Made by a program: the position numbers and the translations under genes
Shown here: in pieces, positions 1 through 7,796 of the stretch
How positions within the stretch are numbered: position 1 is the first letter of the stretch
Layout: the number at the start of each line of letters is the position of its first letter
Notes under the pieces: generated by a model
What the model was told of the DNA's origin: nothing
The model's database searches: none
Seen by the model: only the letters and a program-made list of their open reading frames with translations
DNA from: Euperipatoides rowelli
Taxonomy: Eukaryota > Onychophora > Udeonychophora > Euonychophora > Peripatopsidae
Length of the DNA: 15,419 nt
Direction: 5' to 3' (one strand)
Assembly: GCA_003024985.2 (NCBI GenBank)
Contig: PXIH01S0025697.1

Positions 1-521
1 TATCATAATAATTAGTAATATACAAGCATATCAGAGATATTTGTAATGGCACTGTTGCTGAGATAAGGCATGTAAAATGGTCGGATTGCATTTCTATTGG
101 AGATGCAATTTTAGTCATGTTACACATCTCTAAATGATTACATGCAAGGGGTCGCATGTTTCCAAAACAGGGAACTTGGCAGTGTTTCAATAAGAAACAT
201 GTGTTTCAACAAGAGTTTTAAGACAATAATTTAAGTTCTGTTAACTTGTGCTTTTTTAAAACTTTACTTAAATTAGTTGACTATATTAGTATTCGGAAGT
301 TTAAACAATAGTGTTTGAGCTTTTACAGTTTGGTTGTTTTGCTGCATGTCTGTAGCTGTAGGTACATCATGCATGTCCACCGTCCGTATGCAGTGTAATA
401 AATATTTTTTTCATGTGGTGAAATAAATATTTTCCCCAACTGCCCCTTGCTTCGCTGCTTCCCAAGGCAAATGCCGTTCACACTTAATTCTGAAATGAAA
501 GGGTTAACCCAAGGGGTGCCT
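1..521. other. Non-coding, presumed intron of the WDR44-like gene
   Basis: If the gene continues to the left on the minus strand, this stretch is intronic. I searched it on the minus strand for the expected first WD repeat (GPYDF, WTMKFS, SAGQD) and found nothing. The slightly GC-richer patch around 437-475 and 500-520 has no recognisable coding or repeat identity. Confidence 0.5.
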
Positions 522-690
522 GAACATATAATTTTCTTTTCATAACAATTTTTAACATGATGGATTTTTAAGATATTTTTTCTCCTAGAGGAAATTTCTT
601 TAAAGCAACAATAAAGGAAGAGGACCTAAACACATCAATGCATTAGTAGATTGAACATTAATAAAACCACAGAAATTACTGTGCCTTCAA
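522..690. repeat. Diverged direct repeat, copy 1
   Basis: This segment aligns in the same orientation with 1003-1150. Shared anchors are CATATAAT (about 524 and 1006), AAATTTCTTTA (592 and 1058), TAGATTGA.CATTA (about 647 and 1112) and AATTAC near the end. By eye they agree at roughly two-thirds of positions, with offsets drifting from 481 to about 467 through small indels. It is probably an old mobile-element pair or a local duplication inside the intron. No transposase or terminal repeat was identified. Confidence 0.55.
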
Positions 691-1002
691 CTTATTTTTT
701 TTTTGAGCACTCAATACAGAAGTTTTATAATTTTCAATGTTCACTAAAAATGAACATATTATTTAGTGAGTGTCCCCGAGACTTTTTGTCCCAGGAAAAT
801 ATTATCATTATACAATAATTCAGGAATGAAATAGTTAAATTTAGATTTTTTATTTTTAATATTATTATTATTTAACCCTATAACATTGATCATGCATATT
901 TGCATTTCCATAGTAAATATATTACTCTGTGTGACTGAATCTATAACAGATATGATATTTTCTTTCAATCATAACATTGGCAATTTTTTCCCCTTAAAGC
1001 GT

Positions 1003-1150
1003 CAGCATATAATCATTTTCTATGAATACCTATCTAAATATTTTTTTTACCTGTAGTAAATTTCTTTAATGAAAAGATTATAATGAGAAGAACCACAATA
1101 TGTAAATAAACTAATAGATTGACCATTACCAACGCCACGACAATTACCTA
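1003..1150. repeat. Diverged direct repeat, copy 2
   Basis: Partner of 522-690. On the minus strand this copy is open for about 32 codons (1147 to 1051), reading as hydrophobic residues, and ends in a consensus-like donor ACAG|GTAAAA at 1050-1049. Copy 1 has stop codons in the equivalent frame, and the hydrophobic peptide does not fit WDR44. I therefore treat the open frame as chance or as the relic of an unrelated element. Confidence 0.5.
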
Positions 1151-1352
1151 CTTAACTAGAGTTGGACAACTTCGTTCATTAGTGAATGCAAGGCAGTTAG
1201 GGTATGAAGCAAGTATCTTTCAGACTTTTTATCTCAAGGGATTATGTTTTTATCTGATTTTTATTTCCAAGTGAAAGTACTAAAAAAACATTAACATTTA
1301 ATATAATATAAGCTTGAAAAATAATAATAAATAAAAAAGTATTCTCAATAAC

Positions 1353-1414
1353 CTTAATTGTTCTTCGGGCTTCTAACTCATCATCGCTAGATGAAGAATC
1401 TTCCCCATGTAAAA
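1353..1414 (-). CDS. WDR44: WDR44-like protein, exon 5 of 5 visible (SSSSDDE block before the WD propeller)
   Basis: Two bases complete Val from the previous exon, followed by 20 codons, LHGEDSSSSDDELEARRTIK. With the previous exon this reads DEVLHGEDSSSSDDE, against DEVFHTDQDDPSSSDDE in human WDR44. The serine/acidic run is a typical casein kinase 2 substrate context. The acceptor is TATATATTTTCAG at 1416-1415. The donor is AAG|GTTATT at 1352-1351, the same unusual hexamer proposed for exon 3. The exon ends in phase 0 just before the point where the human protein continues VKFKAAHGFKGPYDF and enters the first WD repeat. No WD-repeat exon is recognisable between 1 and 1352, so the propeller probably lies outside the window. 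The preceding intron is 434 bp. Confidence 0.87.
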
Positions 1415-1848
1415 CTGAAAATATATATATATGAAAGTTTACCATATTAATCAACAAGCAATGTAATAGTGTTTAGAAAAACAATTTTATTAAAAAGCTC
1501 TTAAAATTTGAAAAAATGTGTTAATACTTAATACTATCAGTTAAAATGTTTTAGTTCTAGTTTTTACCCTCTTCCTATTTAAATTATACAATAAAACTGA
1601 ATTTCTGATATTTAATAGAGTGATAATATTATGGAAATCCTTATATATTTTTTCAAAAATTATTTTTAAAATCTATAAAAGTTTTTTTTCTTTTTTTGTA
1701 AACATTTTATTAAAATTATCTTAATGATTCTAAACTGGTAAAAATTTTAAATCTTTTAGTAGCAATGTATTACTTTATTAGATGATGAAATACATTAATA
1801 TATAAATATGTTGATAAAAATGTAACACTTAGACAGCTTATACATTAC

Positions 1849-1922
1849 CTTCATCAGCTACATGTTTGATTTTATTATACGTCTTCTCTACTGTTTTGCC
1901 TATTAATCGCTTTAACCTTTTC
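1849..1922 (-). CDS. WDR44: WDR44-like protein, exon 4 of 5 (basic linker helix)
   Basis: One base completes Gly from the previous exon. Then come 24 codons starting KRLKRLIGKTVEKTYNKIKH and ending VADE, with one leftover G. It corresponds to the human basic segment LKKFLGKSVKRAKHLAEEYGERAINKVKSVRDE, shortened in the middle: LKRLIGKTVEK matches LKKFLGKSVKR and NKIKHVADE matches NKVKSVRDE. The repeated K/R with hydrophobic spacing suggests an amphipathic helix. The acceptor is TTTATAG at 1924-1923. The donor is GAAG|GTAATG with GT at 1848-1847. The length of 74 nt (1+72+1) agrees with the phases of both neighbours. The preceding intron is 2830 bp and carries a pogo-like MITE and two tandem arrays. 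Confidence 0.85.
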
Positions 1923-2754
1923 CTATAAATTAAAAGCAATAAATATGAATTAGTCAATTGCCTAAGTTATTTTATGCATATTTTTTAGAATTTAATTTTT
2001 CTAATCTTTTACACAGAATTTATGTCTACTATTAAAAATTAACTCAGCACACTGTGTAAAAAGAAAAAAAAAGCTTTATGATTTGCTCAAGTGACAAAAT
2101 AAAGATATACTATCACCAAAAAACAACATAAAGCATTTAAAATTAAATTATGGAAAACAAGTTAGGAAAGTTTACTATACAGCTGACCAGCAAACTTTGG
2201 AGCTCCTTTTACCCTAAATTTTCAAATATTCGTTCACAGGGCAGAGAAGGTCATAGGTAGCTCCAAATAGCCTGTTACCTAAAAATAGTCTTTAGCAGCG
2301 TTTTCAAATAAATCAAACATCATTGTGCTAGGATGAGTGATTGAGGAGGAGATCAAGTCTTATACAGTAAATATGCAGACATTTCTACTCTTTTATTATA
2401 TACAGTAGATACTTGCCACTATGGAATGCTATCAGCATTAATAATGTTGCCCGTTATTATTTTACCACTGTCACAAGTCTTGGGTTATCATTTTTTTTTT
2501 TTAAATGTAAATTCATGTATTCCAGCAAATTGATCTCTTTTCATATGCTTATCACAGTGAATATTTTTTATTTGCAGACTTTACAAAATTTCATAACATC
2601 CCCCCCCCCCACTCATTTTATTTTTGTTCTGCAAACTATACTGATTTTCTGCGACATATTGCGTTTATCAACTTTATTTTTGCTATTGAATTTGGCATTT
2701 TAAAAGTTTTATATAATAAATTAATAAGCAATGTTCCGTAAACTCGTTGGTCAA
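1923..2754. other. Intron sequence without recognised content
   Basis: This is the 3' part (in gene orientation) of the 2.8-kb intron between exons 3 and 4. It is AT-rich with a C11 run at 2600-2610 and several short poly-T runs. The plus-strand reading frame around 2413-2703 has low-complexity, hydrophobic composition, no homology that I recognise, and runs through the C11 tract. I do not regard it as a gene. Confidence 0.5.
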
Positions 2755-3020
2755 AAGCGGTTCCTGGGAGGAAAGCACAAAGGGCATTTGGAAAATGAAG
2801 GAATAAGTGCTTTGCGGGGCAAGGCGCAAGGAAAATTTAGAAAAACAAAGCAATATAAGCTCCCTCCCGGTTCAAAGTACAAATGGGGTTGTGAGAATTG
2901 AAAGGATATTAGTTCCCTCCCAGTTAAAAGCACACACCATAGACAAATAATTACACATCTCTCCTATTTCAAAGCGCACACCGTCGAAAAAAAATAAGCC
3001 TTCCTGCTAGTTAAAAGCGT
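2755..3020. repeat. Degenerate tandem repeat, units of about 43-53 bp
   Basis: Successive segments share a core of the form TCCCTCCCRGTTMAAAGC followed by an AC-rich, then A-rich tail. Cores begin near 2861, 2914, 2958 and 3001, giving spacings of about 53, 44 and 43 bp. Weaker related segments rich in AAAGC and GGAAA extend back to about 2755. The array is GC-richer than its surroundings. It is an old minisatellite or part of a mobile element; no coding content is evident. Confidence 0.55.
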
Positions 3021-3378
3021 GACTATCATTATAGTTTTTATTCTGACCATATGTATTTTTTTTTTTAATTTCGTCAAAATTACAAGAAGTAAAATTTGCC
3101 TATGTCATCCAGCCATTTGTTGATATTATAACGCAAACATTATCAGGTTTCACGATGGTTTTTCTTACATTTTGCATTCTCCGTCATTGGAATATGCAAT
3201 GTCTGTTTATGTTGCCGTTTTCATTAAAATATAAAATTTTATGCAAATTTATCTCAGCCTCACCGTATACAATGATGCAATAACTTAACGAAGTATGATA
3301 TCACTTTGTTTTTTTTAATTTATGTAAATGTCAATAAAATTATAAAATATTGATATTCAAAAATAAAAATTTACTGTA

Positions 3379-3694
3379 CAGAAAAACCCCTCTAGCCCGA
3401 AAGTCTGGCTAGTCAGAGCGAAAAAATATTAAATATTTTATATAGCGTACCTTACTTTTATCATTTTTAAGTCTCTATTCATCATACAAAACACAAATTT
3501 TAAATAAACATTAAAATAATAAAAGAAATTAAGATGTCACACAAAAAAGTACAACACAAAGAGGAAAAAAAAAAGTAGGCTTCTAAGTATGAAAATGAAG
3601 TGATTACAGTATATGGAAATTCTGTACAGTCCAAACACTCAACAGTCCCAACAGGGCTTGTTCTTGATAAATTCGGACTGGAAGGGTTTTACTG
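3379..3694. mobile_element. Pogo/Tigger-like MITE (non-autonomous Tc1/mariner-superfamily DNA transposon)
   Basis: The left end reads CAGAAAAACCCCTCTAGCCC and the reverse complement of the right end reads CAGTAAAACCCTTCCAGTCC. About 21 of the first 25 positions, counted from the flanking TA, agree. Both ends are flanked by TA (3377-3378 and 3695-3696), the target duplication of Tc1/mariner elements. Ends of the form CAGT-AAAACCYC-TAGTCCGA are typical of pogo/Tigger MITEs. The 316-bp interior is AT-rich without a transposase frame, so any movement depended on an enzyme supplied elsewhere. Subterminal pairs such as CTAGCC/GGCTAG (3392-3412) add further hairpin potential. It sits in the intron between WDR44 exons 3 and 4. 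Confidence 0.75.
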
Positions 3695-4104
3695 TATATT
3701 TAACCCTTAATTATAATGGCACTCATTCCATAAGTATTAATTTTTTATGGGGTGATAGTATATCTTTAATGCAGCAAACAATCAAAGGGATATACAGTAT
3801 ATATTTTTTCTTTGCATCCAATACATATCAATTTTTTTCTAAAAGATATTTTTAATAAAACATTTACAGTAGCAAAAATGCAGTTTAGGTGATTTCTTTT
3901 TTTTTTCTTAAATAAATCATCAAATTTTTTTGCGAACATTGGAAGATTCTAGACAAGATAATACTGTAGCCTATGAAATTTTGGGAATTAGCTTAAACTA
4001 TTTTTTTCCACATATAGATTCAAGAGTGCATTGTCGATGGAAGCTACCAGCTATTCATCTGATTGTTTAGACATGCACCCTTCCTCTTATTTATTTATTT
4101 TTTT
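3695..4104. other. Intron sequence without recognised content
   Basis: AT-rich DNA between the pogo-like MITE and the 24-bp tandem array. It contains several copies of the short motif ACAGTA/TACTGT (for example near 3794, 3867 and 3963), which recurs across the whole window, and poly-T runs. I see no coding, structural RNA or terminal-repeat signal. Confidence 0.5.
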
Positions 4105-4242
4105 AAATTATTATGTAATGATTTTTAAAAATTATTATGTAATGATTTTTAAAAATTATTATGTAATGATTTTTAAAAATAATGTAAAGATTTTAAAAAA
4201 TTATTATGTAATGATTTTTAAAAATTATTATGTAATGATTTT
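4105..4242. repeat. 24-bp tandem repeat (AT-rich minisatellite), about 5.8 copies
   Basis: Units start at 4105, 4129, 4153, 4177, 4198 and 4222, each a version of AAATTATTATGTAATGATTT plus TTAA. Five are 24 bp or run into the edge. The fourth is a 21-bp variant (AATAATGTAAAGATTTT). The unit length is a multiple of three, so the plus strand translates into a YYVMIFKN octapeptide repeat. This is a by-product of the array and not evidence of a protein. Near-identity of the units implies recent expansion or homogenisation. Confidence 0.93.
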
Positions 4243-4752
4243 TATTTTTTGTTAAACAAAATGTATCCTTTAAATTATCAGCAATTTTTAAAAAAAATAA
4301 CTTTATGTAAACGTGCTCAATTTTTTCCACACCAATCAAAAGCTATGCGGATAAGGACCACTAGGTATCATGCTTTTGGGTTTGGGTCACCAAAATTGCA
4401 ACTTTATACATTATGTTCTCTTTAGGTATCTGTAATATTCTATTAAAGTTTTAAAAAATCTCAAAATCCAATAAGACATAATTAGAATGGACCAAAATTT
4501 AACATAATATAATAATAATTCTTAGAGGTATATTTATTTTAAGAGTATGAATGTTTCCTAAACTAAATAGTTAATGTAAATACATAATAAAAATTGAGAA
4601 CTTTGTCAGGTAAGAATGACTTTGTCTATCTATTTAATCACATAATTTCCCTTATCAACAAACAAAAACAGTGAACCAAAGACACTTTAATACGAATAAC
4701 AACACACCAAAAACTTAAATTCACAATGAAAATAAAATAAAAATAAAATAAC
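4243..4752. other. Intron sequence without recognised content
   Basis: This is the first part (in gene direction) of the intron downstream of exon 3. It is AT-rich and featureless apart from A/T runs. The minus-strand reading frame covering exon 3 extends to about 4638, but everything past the exon 3 donor is low-complexity F, Y and I residues typical of translated intron. Confidence 0.5.
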
Positions 4753-4854
4753 CCTTTTTTCTTCATATTAGAATCTAAGGAATCTCGAGATGGGTTAGAC
4801 TTCTGTCCATCACCTTCTCCATCAGAGTCTCTATGCTTGTTCAAACTGGAATTA
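4753..4854 (-). CDS. WDR44: WDR44-like protein, exon 3 of 5 (acidic/Ser-rich linker)
   Basis: The first base completes Ser from the previous exon. Then follow 33 codons, NSSLNKHRDSDGEGDGQKSN and PSRDSLDSNMKKK, and two leftover bases (GG). Human WDR44 has SNDAAQSDDEDKLQSQQTDT at the same place, also acidic, Ser-rich and poorly conserved. The acceptor is TTTATTAAATAG at 4856-4855. The donor that keeps phase with the next exon and retains the basic KKKG tail is GG|GTTATT at 4752-4751, an unusual donor. An alternative, AA|GTCTAA further upstream, also keeps phase but drops the SNPSRDSLDSN stretch. The intron before it is 1740 bp. The exon call rests on phase continuity and local similarity rather than on strong conservation, so the 3' end is the least certain of the five. 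Confidence 0.78.
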
Positions 4855-5089
4855 CTATTTAATAAAAAGAAAAAATTCTGAACAATTAAATTTTTGTTAT
4901 AGCATTTTGAAAAATTAATTAAAATAAATAAACAAATTCTAAATAATTCAAGATCCAACTGATAATATCAAGTGAAAAATGTTTCAAAATTATACTAAAT
5001 TTAAATGATTTTAAAATTTACCGATTACAATAAATAAGTTATTTTTTTTCATAGAATGATCCTATCCCCATTTCGTTGTCAGAATATCC

Positions 5090-5705
5090 ACATTTCCATA
5101 TTTTTTTAGAATTATACTTACCAAATTTTTCTTTCACCACTTGATCTCACACATTACTCAAACATCCCAACACTTCAGTATAAACCCTCAATTTCCCTCT
5201 TACCCTCATTCCTATATTCTCTACTCTTTATTACAACATAGGGGCACAGCACAAAATACAACATACAATCGCCAGAAACAACATAGATATCCCAAGTTCA
5301 CATGATTTCAGATGAAAATAAACTGCAAACACCCAAAAAATGTGCAATTATGCAAACTATCGCCACTTCAAACTAAGCATATCCTTCATGATCTAAACTT
5401 CTTATACAATAGAATTCATACCAGTACACACTTCTCCACTTCACTTCCAAAATCAGAAACTCTTTCACAAAATCTACTTATAATATACAACTACAACAGC
5501 CCTGTATTCGGCCAGGAAATTTTGCAATTAAAACAAGTTTTCATCTTTTCAAACCTACCCTAACTTTAAGCATGACTGCATTGCAAAAATCTCTCAACAA
5601 TAAACCCCAAACACACCTCTGTATCTCATCAACGACACCATCTGACATAAAATAAATATGTATTAACCACCAATTGCACTAATCATAACCATCAGTCTAC
5701 AATTG
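5090..5705. other. C-rich, G-poor block in the intron between exons 2 and 3
   Basis: For about 600 bp the plus strand is rich in A and C and strikingly poor in G, so the minus (transcribed) strand is G/T-rich. The change from flanking DNA is visible by eye. No repeat unit, terminal inverted repeat or known coding motif is evident. The plus-strand frame 5312-5563 (83 codons) shows no recognisable domain. A consensus donor (GGTAAGTAT, minus strand, about 5129-5121) lies at its left edge, but no exon in phase with WDR44 precedes it. Confidence 0.5.
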
Positions 5706-6594
5706 TTAAATTCTTTGCCGTCTACACATTTTTGTATATTTTTGCTTATTTATTTTCACATCCATTTTGGGCTTTGACCAAGTATTATTAATTCTGAGGT
5801 TTTTTTTTTTTTTTAATTTGTTATTTTCTATTGATATAAATAAATCTGAGATACATACTACAGTAGTATATTTTATTAAAAAAGGAAAATTCTGAAAAAT
5901 GCTATAATTGGCAAACGTTGTCTCATTTGTCTTATGAAATAAATAAATAAAACTAATATAAATATACGTAGTTATAAACAAAAATATAAAACACTATTAT
6001 AAATATAGGCAGTAACTCTTAAACTAAATAGAAAGTATTAACAAGAAGTGTATTGATGAGCATTTCTTACAGGTATTGATACTTCCAGGCTGAAAAATGT
6101 CTGCCCAAAATTATTCTAGTGAACACTCGATAACTTTTCAAAATACAACCCATTATATTATAGACGAATATAAAAGCTTGGAGAATATTATGATTATATT
6201 GTATGCTATCGACCAATATATAGTATATTTTTAAGTTAAAAAATATGCTTAAATCAGTAATAGCACTTAATAAATAAAATATTATAACTATTATTAGGGA
6301 GGTAAGGGAGTAGGGGCATATTTTAGAGGTGTAAAAGATCTACAAATACTACCCAATTAAGTTAACTTGTCAGTTCCTTATTGGTAAAATACATTAATTT
6401 CTGCTAGACAAACTTAACTATTAAAAAAAAAAATTCTGCCAGAATATAACATGTTTGTTTTAGGATTTTGTTAAGTTGTTAAAAAAAAAACTAGTCAAGT
6501 CGTTTATCAACTCATAAGATGAAGTTTTGCAAAATTAAATGAATTTTTTATTTAAAAAAAACAATAATAATAAAAACATGAAATTAATCTTTAC
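5706..6594. other. Intron sequence without recognised content
   Basis: AT-rich DNA following exon 2 in gene direction. It contains poly-T and poly-A runs and a small 15-bp palindrome, ATACTACAGTAGTAT (5855-5869). The minus-strand reading frame 5706-5981 is low complexity and unsupported. Confidence 0.45.
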
Positions 6595-6731
6595 CTTACA
6601 TATTCCGATGTAAGTCTCATAATGTGAAGAGACAATGGATTAATACATTTAGGCAATCGGTCCTCTGCCAAACTCAGAGGAATTTGCTCCCCAGTATCCA
6701 AATTCAGTACCATCACAGATTCCAAAATTTC
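6595..6731 (-). CDS. WDR44: WDR44-like protein, exon 2 of 5 (most conserved pre-propeller block)
   Basis: Encodes 45 codons plus two bases, beginning EILESVMVLNLDTGEQIPLS and continuing through LAEDRLPKCINPLSLHIMRL to TSEYV. It aligns without gaps to human EEILASVMIKNLDTGEEIPLSLAEEKLPTGINPLTLHIMRRTKEYVS, and this is the diagnostic match for the gene. The segment lies in the region N-terminal to the WD repeats that contributes to Rab11 binding. The acceptor is CTTAG at 6733-6732. Two donors are possible. AG|GTAAAG (GT at 6594-6593) leaves AG, which the next exon completes to Ser, reproducing EYVS of the human protein. TAT|GTAAGG, five bases earlier, breaks the phase. I chose the first. The intron before this exon is only 97 bp. 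Confidence 0.92.
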
Positions 6732-6828
6732 CTAAGGAAATAAATTTATAATATTTCTTTTAAATAATTTGTTTCAAGTAGCCAAACAAATTATACAAAA
6801 TCATATTTTATAAATAATTTTGACATAC

Positions 6829-6957
6829 TTGATCAGACAGAAGACGTCCAGAATTTGATCGTGTTCGCATCATGGGGTTGATGTCTGGTCCTCTGTTTTC
6901 CTCTCCTTCCCTAGATTCTGAAGGTGGTGGTCCTTCAGCTTTATTTGGTTCTAAATC
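6829..6957 (-). CDS. WDR44: WDR44-like protein, internal exon 1 of 5 visible (RSNSG phosphosite exon)
   Basis: This exon encodes 43 codons starting DLEPNKAEGPPPSESREGEE and ending RTRSNSGRLLSDQ. WDR44 is a Rab11-GTP effector on recycling endosomes. It binds ER VAP proteins and, when bound to Rab11, restrains ciliogenesis. The RTRSNSGRLLSDQ segment matches RPRSNSGRELTDE of human WDR44, which lies just before the block encoded by the next exon. The acceptor is a T-rich tract ending in CAG at 6960-6958. The donor is CAA|GTATGT, with GT at 6828-6827. Both ends are phase 0, giving exactly 129 nt. The N-terminal part is low-complexity, rich in P, E and S, as expected for the disordered WDR44 N-terminal region. 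The exon has its own acceptor, so a further upstream exon must exist; I could not find it. An in-frame ATG at 7026 upstream of the acceptor is unlikely to be the start. Confidence 0.85.
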
Positions 6958-7312
6958 CTGGAAAAATAAATATACAGGATACATTTTTTTTTTGTGAGTG
7001 CGAGTGTATTTTGCATTAGATTTCATTTTTAAAATCGTAAACTTAATGTTTAATATATCAAAAATATTTTTAAATCATAGTTCAATACGGTCTTTTTTTT
7101 CCATGGAGAAAATGTAAAAATTTATTATTTGCAGTATGAAGCTGGTTTAAATTATTATAGGCTATCCTATTCTATTAGAAATAACTCTTGGTAAAAAAAA
7201 AAAAAAAAAACATGTTAGATCATATGATTTGCAAGATACAGACATTCAATTACACATGTGTAGTAAAAAAAATTTAATCAGTATATTTGGGAAGACACAC
7301 CTATTCAAATTT

Positions 7313-7558
7313 AGTGGTTCGGGAGTAAATAATGGTGACATTTTGCATAAATTTAGTTATTTCATGTAAAACATGGTAAAGGATGAAAGGAAAAAAATGT
7401 AGTAATTGTTGTAAAATTATCTCTCTAGATGGCAGCACAATACAGGTTTCAATTATGATATGTCCTATTTCCTGCATGTTAAAAGTGGTAAGAAACAAGC
7501 TACTGTATATCTCTAAATGAACAAAATGTCACTTACCATTACTTACTCCCGAACCACT
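7313..7558. mobile_element. MITE with 32/36-bp terminal inverted repeats
   Basis: The left arm (7313-7344) begins AGTGGTTCGGGAGTAAATAA and ends GACATTTT. The right arm (7523-7558) read in reverse complement begins AGTGGTTCGGGAGTAAGTAA and ends GACATTTT. They differ by one substitution and one 4-base insertion. The total length of 246 bp and AT-rich interior without a reading frame fit a miniature inverted-repeat transposable element. I could not settle a target-site duplication; the flanks are TCAAATTT on the left and CAATTGTC on the right. The superfamily is therefore unassigned. It lies about 350 bp upstream of the first visible WDR44 exon. Confidence 0.8.
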
Positions 7559-7720
7559 CAATTGTCAAAATATATGGATTTGTAAATTAAAAATAAATCT
7601 CTATAAATCTACTGACTATATGTTGATTTTTTTTTTTTTAAATTATTTCCTTATTTATTTTTTTTAAGTAAATCGTCAGTCAATGGGCACAAAGTCAACA
7701 TAATAGCCACTCTACTAACC

Positions 7721-7796
7721 AAAAAAAAAAAAAAAAGGTTATCAAATCAGACAGAAAGGCAACAAAACGTCCAGTCAACCAAAAAAAAAAAAAAAA
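7721..7796. repeat. Pair of A16 tracts exactly 60 bp apart
   Basis: AACC followed by 16 A occurs at 7717-7736 and again at 7777-7796. The bases between and around them are only weakly similar. The first is framed as TAACC-A16-GGTTA, a short inverted flank. This may be retroposed poly(A) tails or a two-unit tandem duplication that has diverged. Confidence 0.6.

Noticed and set aside
1051-1147. Possible hydrophobic exon on the minus strand downstream of exon 5
   Set aside because: It ends in a good donor, but the acceptor is poor, the membrane-like peptide does not fit the cytosolic WD propeller expected here, and the sister copy at 522-690 has stops.
2413-2703. Plus-strand 96-codon open frame
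   Set aside because: It runs through a C11 tract and T-rich DNA, has low-complexity hydrophobic composition, and lies inside an intron of the minus-strand gene. No domain is recognisable.
4031-4255. Plus-strand frame encoding a repeated YYVMIFKN octapeptide
   Set aside because: It is only the translation of the 24-bp AT-rich tandem array.
5312-5563. Plus-strand 83-codon open frame in the C-rich block
   Set aside because: Open mainly because the block is poor in G, which removes TAG and TGA. No homology or splice context supports it.
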